DNA of 5,733 bases from an uncultured beta proteobacterium (lineage in GTDB: Bacteria; Pseudomonadota; Gammaproteobacteria; Burkholderiales; Burkholderiaceae_C). The position numbers and the translations under genes were made by a program. Under the pieces are notes generated by a model. That model was given only the letters and a program-made list of their open reading frames with translations, ran no database searches and was not told the DNA's origin. Shown in pieces: positions 1 to 5,733 of this stretch (within the stretch, counting starts at the first letter, position 1; each line of letters starts with the position of its first letter). Location of the stretch: assembly GCA_903958915.1 (NCBI GenBank), contig CAJBVC010000172.1:1-5733 (forward strand). The letters are read 5' to 3'.

Positions 1-408
1 GCGAGGCTGCCTGCCAATGAGCGGCCGGTACACCATCAGATAGGCAACAAAGCACGGGAAGACGCCAAGATTGAACATGTTGGCTCCAAGTGCCAGCAAC
101 CCCCCGTCCGCGAACACCAGCGCTTGCACCGTGAGAACCGAGGCAATGACCAGAAATGCCGCGTGCGGCCCCAACAGGATGGAGAGAAACAGCCCGCCAC
201 CGATATGCCCGCTGGAGCCGGTAAGGGGGATGGTGAAGTTGATCATTTGCGCAGCGAAGACAAAGGCGCCCAGCACACCCATCAGCGCAACCAAGTGATC
301 CTGATGACTGTTCTGGACACGTCTTGCACACCATGCCAGTGCGGCCCCCGAGGCGACCCACAAAGTTGCCCCCACTGCGGGGGACAAGAGAGCATCAGCC
401 ATGTGCAT
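1..408 (-). CDS. cbiM: Cobalt/nickel ECF transporter permease CbiM/NikM, N-terminal part (runs off left edge)
   Basis: Translating the minus strand from 408 gives 136 uninterrupted codons to the window edge, so the C-terminus is missing. The protein begins Met-His-Met-Ala-Asp-Ala-Leu-Leu-Ser-Pro and continues with hydrophobic segments, a Ser-Gly-His-Ile-Gly-Gly-Gly motif (His68) and the stretch FADGGLLALGANMFNLG near residues 99-115. These are hallmarks of the CbiM/NikM family, the substrate-specific membrane component of energy-coupling-factor Co2+/Ni2+ importers. In the known family the N-terminal Met-His and the histidine near position 67 bind the metal, and both are present here. The ATG at 408 is preferred over the in-frame ATG at 402 because it places His at position 2, and a GGGAAG ribosome site (413-418) lies just upstream. 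Family members are usually a little over 200 residues. Whether it carries Ni or Co cannot be told from this piece; partner genes (cbiN/Q/O or nikN/Q/O) would lie to the left. Confidence 0.9.
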   Translation of the reverse strand, partial: MHMADALLSPAVGATLWVASGAALAWCARRVQNSHQDHLVALMGVLGAFVFAAQMINFTIPLTGSSGHIGGGLFLSILLGPHAAFLVIASVLTVQALVFADGGLLALGANMFNLGVFPCFVAYLMVYRPLIGRQPR

Positions 409-422
409 ACAACTTCCCAATC

Positions 423-456
423 GATGTTAAGACGTTTTACAAAATCATCTTACATC
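423..456. promoter_or_regulatory. Imperfect palindrome upstream of cbiM, candidate operator
   Basis: GATGTTAAGACG (423-434) is mirrored by TCATCTTACATC (445-456), with one extra base in the left arm and one further mismatch. The ten bases between (TTTTACAAAA) are themselves nearly palindromic. The element ends 15 bases before the cbiM start codon and so overlaps or borders where its promoter should lie. The two-fold symmetry in an AT-rich stretch fits a dimeric repressor site, and metal importers are commonly controlled by metal-sensing repressors such as NikR. However, it does not match the E. coli NikR consensus (GTATGA-N16-TCATAC), so the regulator is unknown. No convincing -35/-10 pair was identified. 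Confidence 0.4.
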
Positions 457-588
457 TGAAATGGAGGTGGCACACCGGACGAATGAGTGATTTTCACCTG
501 TTGCATGAGAATTGATCGTTTGCCGCTCCCATGTGCGATGGATATCGTTGGGCATCTCAACACAAACGCACAAATGCACCGACTCATC

Positions 589-780
589 ATGAAACTCTTC
601 GTACTTATCAATTCAGCAATTGGTCTTCTCGCTCTGTTGGTCGCACTCAACACCCTCTTGGGCATGGAGTTTGGTCCGACACCCATCATTCGGGGCCTGA
701 TCGCGCTGGCCATTGGTGCGACATGTCTGTGGATCTCCAAGCAGACCATTGCCGAGGGTGACCTTCACCTGAGAAACTGA
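589..780 (+). CDS. Small two-helix membrane protein, unknown function
   Basis: This is a 63-residue protein I do not recognise. Residues about 4-25 and 33-50 are hydrophobic and look like two transmembrane helices, joined by a short turn with Gly-Pro-Thr-Pro (29-32). A short polar tail (Lys-Gln-Thr-Ile-Ala-Glu-Gly-Asp) ends at Asn63. The start is uncertain. The ATG at 589 gives the cleanest membrane protein (Met-Lys-Leu-Phe-Val-Leu), the in-frame ATG at 574 would add five residues, and the frame stays open upstream to 487. No clear ribosome binding site precedes any of these starts. The gene diverges from cbiM and precedes a secreted-protein gene by 81 bases. That it is a real gene is inferred from its protein-like composition and the lack of any competing gene on the other strand; the function is not known. 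Confidence 0.55.
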   Translation: MKLFVLINSAIGLLALLVALNTLLGMEFGPTPIIRGLIALAIGATCLWISKQTIAEGDLHLRN

Positions 781-789
781 GTCGGTCGC

Positions 790-845
790 TTGCGCCCTGT
801 TGGCGCAATGTCGAGGGTATTCCGGTGTAAAGTGCGGTTCACTTT
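790..845 (+). other. Two consecutive hairpins in the gap between the small membrane gene and the secreted-protein gene
   Basis: TTGCGCC (790-796) pairs perfectly with GGCGCAA (802-808) around a five-base loop. AAAGTG (829-834) pairs perfectly with CACTTT (840-845), also around a five-base loop. The first begins ten bases after the stop codon at 780 and has no T run after it, so it is not a standard intrinsic terminator. The second lies 16 bases before the ATG at 862. They could affect mRNA stability or translation of the downstream gene, or be chance; the sequence alone does not decide. Confidence 0.35.
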
Positions 846-861
846 CAACTCTGGATCCACT

Positions 862-1338
862 ATGCAACTTACCAAAGTACTCTTGGCCGCGTTCACGGCA
901 TGCGCAATGGTCGCAACCCCCGCACTTGCGCAAAACAAGGCAGCAATTGCCAAGTCGGTATCCGATTTCTACAAGGTGTCGAGCGCGCTTTCCGCTAGTC
1001 TTACCGACTTGGGCAACCGCTCTGCAAAGGCTTCACCTAACGACAAGGACATGCTCAAACTCGCAACCAGCCAGTTGGGAATTGCCAATGCCATTTCCGA
1101 TGGAGTGCTGGAGCTTGGTGCCGTTGCCGCAGAAGTCAATGATGCCGGGTCCCTCGCAATCGCCAAGAAGCACCTGACTGCACGCTGCAACGCGATGAAG
1201 TCTACCGGGGAGGCGACTGCCAAATATCTGGAGAGCCTGGCATCCAATATTGCTGCGGTGGCCACTGCCGCAGAGGTGCGCAAAGCCCGTGACTTGTTGA
1301 CGCAGATGGTGCAACATCCGCTTTGCAATTCCAAATAG
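862..1338 (+). CDS. Secreted/periplasmic helical protein with two cysteines, unknown function
   Basis: This is a 158-residue protein that I cannot assign to a named family. The first 23 residues form a typical Sec signal peptide: Lys5, a hydrophobic core, and an Ala-Leu-Ala cleavage motif before Gln24. This decides the start at 862 over the longer open frame from 790, which would bury the signal behind 24 non-signal residues. A weak GGA lies seven bases upstream. The mature part of about 135 residues is rich in Ala, Ser, Leu and Lys with no obvious beta pattern, suggesting a helical bundle. Its only cysteines are Cys109 and Cys155, which could form a disulfide in the periplasm (inference). 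No lipobox, metal-binding motif or catalytic signature is visible. It ends just before a strong terminator and may be transcribed together with the small membrane protein upstream. Confidence 0.8.
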   Translation: MQLTKVLLAAFTACAMVATPALAQNKAAIAKSVSDFYKVSSALSASLTDLGNRSAKASPNDKDMLKLATSQLGIANAISDGVLELGAVAAEVNDAGSLAIAKKHLTARCNAMKSTGEATAKYLESLASNIAAVATAAEVRKARDLLTQMVQHPLCNSK

Positions 1339-1349
1339 GTAGCGGATTC

Positions 1350-1376
1350 AAAAAAAGCGGCCTGGGCCGCTTTTTT
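1350..1376. terminator. Bidirectional intrinsic terminator between convergent genes
   Basis: A run of seven A residues (1350-1356) is followed by GCGGC (1357-1361), a CTGG loop, GCCGC (1366-1370) and six T residues (1371-1376). Read from either strand, this is a GC-rich stem followed by a U tract. It lies 11 bases after the stop of the plus-strand secreted-protein gene and 18 bases beyond the stop of minus-strand fadD, as expected for a terminator shared by convergent transcription units. Confidence 0.9.
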
Positions 1377-1394
1377 CTTGGGTGATGGCAACCG

Positions 1395-3068
1395 TTACTT
1401 GTCGCGCAATTCGCGACGCAGAATCTTGCCGACCGGTGTTTTGGGTAACTCACCCCGGAACTCAATGACCTTGGGCTGTTTGTAGCCAGTCAGGTTTTCC
1501 TTGCAGTAAGCGCGTATATCTGCCTCGCTCACATTCGGGTCTTTTTTCACAATCACCAGTTTGACCGCTTCGCCGGATTTGGCGTCTGCTACACCCACGC
1601 AGGCGCACTCCAGAATACCAGGCATTTGGGACACCACGTCTTCCAACTCCGTCGGGAACACGTTGAAACCGCTAACCAGAATCATGTCCTTCTTGCGGTC
1701 AACTATCTTGAAGAAACCCTTGTCATCCACGACACCCACGTCACCCGTCTTGAAGTAACCATCGGGTGTCATGACCTTGGCTGTTTCGTCGGGTCGCTGC
1801 CAGTAGCCAGCCATAACCTGCGGTCCCTTGATGGCAATCTCCCCGGACTGGCCCGGTCCGACTTCATTGCCATCGTCATCAAGCAGTTTCATGTAGGTGT
1901 TGGGCAAAGGGATGCCGATGGTTCCGGTGTACTCCTTGGCGGTGACGACGTTACAACTAGCAGAAGGTGAGGTCTCGCTCAGGCCGTAACCTTCACAAAT
2001 CGGACATCCGGTCTTGTCTACCCATAGTTTGGCCACTGCGCTCTGAACGGCGGTGCCGCCACCAACAGATACCTTCAGGTGACTCCAATCGACCGTGTTG
2101 AAGTCGGGATGGTTGGCCAAGCCGTTAAACAGTGTATTGACTGCTGGAAAGGTGTGGATGGTGTGCTTGGTCAGTTCCTTGAGCACGCCCGGGATGTCGC
2201 GCGGATTCGGAATCAGGATCAGTTTGCCGCCCATGCGCATGGACAGCATCATGCCAACCGTAAAGGCAAAGATATGGTAGAGCGGCAAAGCACACACACC
2301 GGTGGGCTGTTCATTGGCGGGGATACTGCCCATAACCGGGTTGTTCCAGACCTCGGACTGCAACACGTTGGCAATCACATTGCGATTGAGCAAAACGGCA
2401 CCCTTGGAAACCCCGGTGGTGCCGCCCGTGTACTGCAACACTGCCACATCGTCCGCCTTGATGTCGGGCTTGCTAAAGGGCGCACTGGTGCCGCGTGCTA
2501 CAGCCGCGTTAAAGCGAACCGCGGTTGGCAGGTTGTAGGCGGGCACCATTTTCTTGACGTTGCGCACTACATAGTTGACCAAAGCACCTTTGAGCAGACC
2601 CAACTGGTCACCCATGGCGCACAGCACCACATGCTTGATGGGCGTTGCAGCAATGCACTTTTCCAGCGTCACTGCGAAATTCTCAATAATGACGATGGCC
2701 TTGGAGCCCGAGTCCTTGAGCTGGTGTTCCAGTTCACGTGGCGTGTAAAGCGGGTTGACATTGACCACCACATAGCCGGCGCGCAGGATGCCCGCCACCA
2801 CCACAGGGTACTGTGGGACGTTGGGCATCATGATCGCAACGCGGTCACCTTTGGCCAGCCCGAGGGACTGCAGGTAGCCAGCGAACGCCTGGCTCAGGCT
2901 ATCGGTCTGGGCATAGGTGATGTCCTTGCCCATGAAGCTGTACGCCACCTTGTCAGCGTACTTCTTGAAGGCCTCCTCCATCAGCGCCACCAGCGATGTG
3001 TACTGGGTGACGTTGATGTCGGCCGGAACCCCGGATGGGTAACTGCTAAGCCACTTGCGCTCTGTCAT
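1395..3068 (-). CDS. fadD: Long-chain-fatty-acid--CoA ligase (acyl-CoA synthetase)
   Basis: This 557-residue enzyme of the ANL adenylating superfamily matches the usual length of bacterial FadD (about 560). It activates fatty acids with ATP and CoA through an acyl-adenylate, feeding beta-oxidation or lipid synthesis at the inner face of the membrane. Visible motifs in order are the ATP/AMP loop YTGGTTGVSKG (213-223), the adenylate-binding EGYGLSETSP (359-368), DGYFKTGD (436-443), and the fatty-acyl-CoA synthetase signature around DRKKDMILVSGFNVFP (457-472). The C-terminal PKTPVGKILRREL carries Lys548, the expected catalytic lysine. The start at 3068 is supported by GGAGAG eight bases upstream (3077-3082) and by an N-terminus typical of FadD. 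It lies 97 bases downstream of pntB on the same strand. I saw no clear promoter or terminator in that gap, so it may have its own promoter or be read through from pntAB. The exact chain-length preference is not evident. Confidence 0.95.
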   Translation of the reverse strand: MTERKWLSSYPSGVPADINVTQYTSLVALMEEAFKKYADKVAYSFMGKDITYAQTDSLSQAFAGYLQSLGLAKGDRVAIMMPNVPQYPVVVAGILRAGYVVVNVNPLYTPRELEHQLKDSGSKAIVIIENFAVTLEKCIAATPIKHVVLCAMGDQLGLLKGALVNYVVRNVKKMVPAYNLPTAVRFNAAVARGTSAPFSKPDIKADDVAVLQYTGGTTGVSKGAVLLNRNVIANVLQSEVWNNPVMGSIPANEQPTGVCALPLYHIFAFTVGMMLSMRMGGKLILIPNPRDIPGVLKELTKHTIHTFPAVNTLFNGLANHPDFNTVDWSHLKVSVGGGTAVQSAVAKLWVDKTGCPICEGYGLSETSPSASCNVVTAKEYTGTIGIPLPNTYMKLLDDDGNEVGPGQSGEIAIKGPQVMAGYWQRPDETAKVMTPDGYFKTGDVGVVDDKGFFKIVDRKKDMILVSGFNVFPTELEDVVSQMPGILECACVGVADAKSGEAVKLVIVKKDPNVSEADIRAYCKENLTGYKQPKVIEFRGELPKTPVGKILRRELRDK

Positions 3069-3165
3069 GGTTAATGCTCTCCGTAAGTCAATTGCAACTC
3101 ACGGCATTTTCGCCCAAGTCAGAGAACTGTAAGCATGTGTTTTCCCTAAGTTCTTTCCAGAATGG

Positions 3166-4587
3166 TCAAGCTTTGAGCGCGGTCAATACTTCGACCAACA
3201 TTTTTTTGGCGTCGCCAAACAGCATGCGGTTGTTTTCCTTGTAGAACAAGGGATTGTCGACTCCCGCATAACCGGATGCCATCGAGCGCTTCATCACGAT
3301 GGAGGTCTTGGCCTTCCAGACTTCCAGCACTGGCATGCCAGCAATCGGGCTGTTGGGGTCGTCCTGGGCGCCGGGGTTCACGATGTCGTTAGCGCCAATC
3401 ACCATGACCAGGTCGGTCTTGGGAAAATCGTCATTCAGCTCGTCCATCTCGAACACGATGTCGTAAGGTACCTTGGCTTCGGCCAGCAACACGTTCATGT
3501 GCCCTGGCATGCGCCCGGCTACCGGGTGGATACCGAAACGCACATTCACGCCCTTGTCACGCAGCAACTTGGTGATCTCAAAGACAGTGTGCTGCGCCTG
3601 AGCGACGGCCATACCATAGCCGGGGACAATAATCATGCTCTTGGCTTCACGCATGAGTTCGGCAGTTTCCAGCGCAAGGATCGGAAACACCTCGCCGGCC
3701 GGTTGCGCAGGATCACCCGACGGGGCAGGTGCAGCGCTGGCGGTTCCGAAACCACCGGCAATCACACTACTGAAGCTGCGTGCCATGGCCTTGCACATGA
3801 TGTACGACAGAATCGCACCGCTAGAGCCCACCAGTGCACCGGTCACGATCAGCAAGTCGTTGGAGAGCATGAAGCCGGTAGCGGCTGCGGCCCAGCCGGA
3901 ATAGCTGTTGAGCATGGACACCACCACCGGCATGTCGGCGCCGCCAATGGCCATCACCATGTGGATACCAAACAGCAGCGCGATCACAGTCATTACGATC
4001 AGCGGCATCATGCCGTCGGAGATGGAGTGGGCGTTCATGAACTCGCGACCGAACCAGATCACTACCAGCAGACCCACCAGATTAATCCAGTGACGCGCTG
4101 GCAACAGGAGCGGGTTGCCTCCAATACGGCCCGAGAGCTTTCCAAAGGCGATGATGGAGCCCGAGAAAGTAACAGCTCCGATCAAGATGCCAATGTAGAT
4201 CTCCATTTCATGGATAGACTTCGCAGCGCCTACAAAACCTTTGGAGGCTTCGGGGTCGATGAAGGTGGAAAAGCCCACCAGCATCGCTGCAAGACCCACC
4301 ATGCTGTGCATCAACGCCACCAATTCGGGCATCTGCGTCATCTGCACGGTCTTGGCCGCGTACAGGCCGATGCCTCCACCAATCACCATGGCACCAATGA
4401 TCCACGGGATGCCGGCCCATGTGACCTGCGGGCCAAAGATCGTCGCAAGCACCGCAATGGTCATGCCGATCATGCCGTACAGGTTGCCGCGCAACGCAGT
4501 TTCCTGGTTGGACAGACCACCCAGGCTCAAGATGAAAAGAATCGTCGCTCCGATGTAGGAGACGGTTGCCAGTTCTGAAGTAAACAT
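3166..4587 (-). CDS. pntB: NAD(P) transhydrogenase subunit beta
   Basis: This 473-residue protein is close in length and sequence to E. coli PntB (462). With PntA it forms the proton-translocating transhydrogenase of the inner membrane, which uses the proton gradient to move hydride from NADH to NADP+. Residues 1-280 contain many hydrophobic helices. His94, in the segment [15 protein letters not shown], corresponds to E. coli beta-His91, implicated in proton movement; the strongly conserved [18 protein letters not shown] lies at 215-232. A short Ala/Pro-rich linker (about 283-298) leads to the cytosolic NADP(H)-binding domain III. This domain shows [10 protein letters not shown] (323-332), [20 protein letters not shown] (350-369), GANDIVNP (398-405) and [10 protein letters not shown] (433-442). 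Nothing essential appears missing. The start at 4587 has an excellent ribosome site (GGGAGG, six bases upstream). Confidence 0.97.
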   Translation of the reverse strand: MFTSELATVSYIGATILFILSLGGLSNQETALRGNLYGMIGMTIAVLATIFGPQVTWAGIPWIIGAMVIGGGIGLYAAKTVQMTQMPELVALMHSMVGLAAMLVGFSTFIDPEASKGFVGAAKSIHEMEIYIGILIGAVTFSGSIIAFGKLSGRIGGNPLLLPARHWINLVGLLVVIWFGREFMNAHSISDGMMPLIVMTVIALLFGIHMVMAIGGADMPVVVSMLNSYSGWAAAATGFMLSNDLLIVTGALVGSSGAILSYIMCKAMARSFSSVIAGGFGTASAAPAPSGDPAQPAGEVFPILALETAELMREAKSMIIVPGYGMAVAQAQHTVFEITKLLRDKGVNVRFGIHPVAGRMPGHMNVLLAEAKVPYDIVFEMDELNDDFPKTDLVMVIGANDIVNPGAQDDPNSPIAGMPVLEVWKAKTSIVMKRSMASGYAGVDNPLFYKENNRMLFGDAKKMLVEVLTALKA

Positions 4588-4599
4588 GTGCTGCCTCCC
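4588..4599 (-). promoter_or_regulatory. pntB ribosome binding site in the 12-base pntA-pntB gap
   Basis: The gap between the pntA stop and the pntB ATG is only 12 bases. It begins with GGGAGG on the minus strand (4594-4599), directly touching the pntA stop codon and six bases from the pntB ATG. Ribosomes ending pntA would sit on this site, so the two subunits are very probably co-transcribed and translationally coupled. Confidence 0.85.
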
Positions 4600-5733
4600 T
4601 TATTTGCGGAACATTGCCAGCATGCGCTGGGTGACGGCAAAGCCGCCGAACATATTGATGGCAGTGAGCACAATGCCCGCGCCTGCCACCCAGGTGATCA
4701 GACTGTCGGGGCGACTGGTCGCTCCGACGATCGGCGATATCTGCACCAGCGCACCGATCGCAATAATGCTGCTAATCGCGTTGGTGACGCTCATGAGGGG
4801 TGTGTGCAACGCCGGTTTAACGTTCCAAACCACCATATAGCCTACGAAGCAGGCCAGCACAAATACAGTGAAGTGCGACAGGAATTCCTTAGGGGCACTG
4901 GCTCCGATGAGCCAGAACAGCGCTGCTGCCACCCCGAACATGATGGCAAGCTTGGTACCCGCCATTGGCTCTCCGCCACCGCCGCCATGCCCGTGACCGC
5001 CCTTCTTCGCAGCCGGCGCGGCAGCAGGTTTGGCTGCAGCCGGTGCCGCAGCAGGTTGCTTGGGTGCCGGTGGCGGCCATGTAATGCTGCCCTCCTTGGT
5101 GACGGTCAGGCCACGGATGGCCTCGTCTTCCATGTTGACGTTGACAACACCGTCCTTGGTCTTGCACAACTCTTCGGCCAGGCGGAACAGGTTGGTCGCG
5201 TACAGCGTCGACGACTGTTTCGCCAGTCGCGAGGCCAGGTCGGTATAGCCGACGATGGTGACGCCGTGCCTGACAACCGCCTCACCAGGCACCGTCAGCT
5301 CACAATTGCCGCCGCGTTCCGCCGCCATGTCGACGATGACACTGCCGGGCTTCATGCTCTTCACCATCTCGGCTGTAATCAGCTTGGGTGCGGGCTTACC
5401 CGGGATCAATGCTGTTGTGATGATGATGTCCACCTCGCGGGCCTGCTTGGCGTACATGTCACGCTGGGCCTGCTGGAATCCCTCACTCATGACCTTGGCG
5501 TAGCCGCCTCCGCCCGAGCCTTCTTCCTCAAAATCGACCTTGACGAATTCGCCCCCCATGGAAATGACCTGGTCGGCCACTTCAGCGCGGGTATCGTTGG
5601 CTCGAACAATGGCGCCCAAACCGACGGCAGTACCAATCGCTGCCAGTCCGGCCACACCGGCACCGGCGATAAAGACCTTGGCGGGTTGCACCTTACCTGC
5701 GGCGGTGATTTGGCCCGCGAAGAAACGGCCAAA
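4600..5733 (-). CDS. pntA: NAD(P) transhydrogenase subunit alpha, C-terminal three quarters (5' end beyond window)
   Basis: The reading frame is open to the right edge, giving 377 visible residues beginning FGRFFAGQITAAGK; these align with the middle of E. coli PntA (510 residues), so well over 100 N-terminal residues are missing. The GTG at 5691 is an internal valine, not a start. The visible part holds the NAD(H)-binding Rossmann region with GAGVAGLAAIG (24-34), ITTALIPGKPAPKLIT (105-120) and GSVIVDMAAERGGN (130-143). An Ala/Pro/Gly linker (about 219-257) follows, then hydrophobic helices (about 259-278, 285-304, 316-335 and 344-362) ending VTQRMLAMFRK. Domain I and the membrane part are in one chain, as in E. 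coli, unlike the split PntAA/PntAB of some other bacteria. It precedes pntB by 12 bases in an evident operon. The promoter is outside the window. Confidence 0.97.
   Translation of the reverse strand, partial: FGRFFAGQITAAGKVQPAKVFIAGAGVAGLAAIGTAVGLGAIVRANDTRAEVADQVISMGGEFVKVDFEEEGSGGGGYAKVMSEGFQQAQRDMYAKQAREVDIIITTALIPGKPAPKLITAEMVKSMKPGSVIVDMAAERGGNCELTVPGEAVVRHGVTIVGYTDLASRLAKQSSTLYATNLFRLAEELCKTKDGVVNVNMEDEAIRGLTVTKEGSITWPPPAPKQPAAAPAAAKPAAAPAAKKGGHGHGGGGGEPMAGTKLAIMFGVAAALFWLIGASAPKEFLSHFTVFVLACFVGYMVVWNVKPALHTPLMSVTNAISSIIAIGALVQISPIVGATSRPDSLITWVAGAGIVLTAINMFGGFAVTQRMLAMFRK
5005..5058 (-). repeat. Near-tandem 27-base repeat encoding an Ala/Pro linker in PntA
   Basis: Two adjacent 27-base units encode QPAAAPAAA and KPAAAPAAK (visible residues 226-234 and 235-243). 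At the DNA level, the 22-base stretches at 5009-5030 and 5036-5057 differ at only two positions. The repeat is in frame and lies in the linker between the NAD-binding domain and the membrane helices. It is followed towards the C-terminus by GGHGHGGGGGEP. This looks like a flexible spacer that grew by duplication. Confidence 0.75.

Noticed and set aside
71..459. Plus-strand open frames opposite the left-edge gene
   Set aside because: The minus strand here encodes a convincing CbiM N-terminus through to the window edge; the plus-strand frames have no ribosome site or protein-like character.
463..515. Possible ten-residue leader peptide (ATG at 483, MSDFHLLHEN) after a GGAGGTGG sequence
   Set aside because: The spacing from the purine-rich site to the ATG is long (12-14 bases), there is no attenuator-like structure tied to it, and so short a frame is easily chance.
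409..588. Cobalamin riboswitch in the leader of cbiM
   Set aside because: Such riboswitches are common before cobalt transporter genes, but I could not find the conserved B12-box-like core, and the leader between the probable promoter region and the ATG is too short.
2079..3074. Plus-strand open frame of 331 codons antisense to fadD
   Set aside because: It overlaps the well-supported fadD gene, its composition is His/Gly/Val-rich without recognisable motifs, and it is explained as a shadow frame.
3123..3154. Inverted repeat AGAACT/AGTTCT after pntB as a terminator
   Set aside because: It is only a six-base AT-rich stem with a 20-base loop and no following T tract on the transcribed strand.
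3499..4578. Plus-strand open frame of 359 codons antisense to pntB
   Set aside because: It lies wholly inside pntB, whose identity is certain. Its translation is an improbable His/Gln/Arg-rich string without domain features, as expected from the complement of a biased coding sequence.
4600..5691. GTG at 5691 as the start of a short, split-type PntA
   Set aside because: The frame continues upstream with FGRFFAGQITAAGK, which matches the interior of full-length PntA; the true start is outside the window.

Overview
The window looks like an ordinary chromosomal segment from a Gram-negative proteobacterium. It is moderately GC-rich and has E. coli-like PntA/PntB and FadD proteins. A betaproteobacterium of the Burkholderiales/Comamonadaceae type is my best guess, but this is an impression from protein style and base composition and was not tested by a search.

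Layout, left to right. Bases 1-408 (minus strand) hold the N-terminal 136 codons of a CbiM/NikM-type cobalt/nickel ECF-transporter permease that runs off the left edge. A divergent intergenic region (409-588) carries an imperfect palindrome close to the cbiM start, a candidate operator. On the plus strand follow two genes I cannot name: a 63-residue two-helix membrane protein (589-780) and a 158-residue secreted protein with a clear signal peptide and two mature cysteines (862-1338). The 81-base gap between them contains two short perfect hairpins. A GC-rich hairpin flanked by A and T runs (1350-1376) lies between convergent genes and should terminate transcription in both directions.

From 1395 to the right edge everything reads on the minus strand. 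In transcription order (right to left) these are pntA (alpha subunit of proton-translocating NAD(P)+ transhydrogenase, 5' end cut by the window), pntB (beta subunit, 12 bases downstream with its ribosome binding site abutting the pntA stop), then, after a 97-base gap, fadD (long-chain acyl-CoA synthetase). PntA and PntB form one membrane enzyme that uses the proton gradient to reduce NADP+ with NADH. FadD activates fatty acids for beta-oxidation or lipid synthesis. Any functional link between pntAB and fadD is inference from shared direction only.

I did not find a novel multi-gene system. The items most worth a second look are the palindrome upstream of cbiM, the two unrecognised plus-strand genes, and the unusual Ala/Pro repeat plus His-Gly linker inside PntA.
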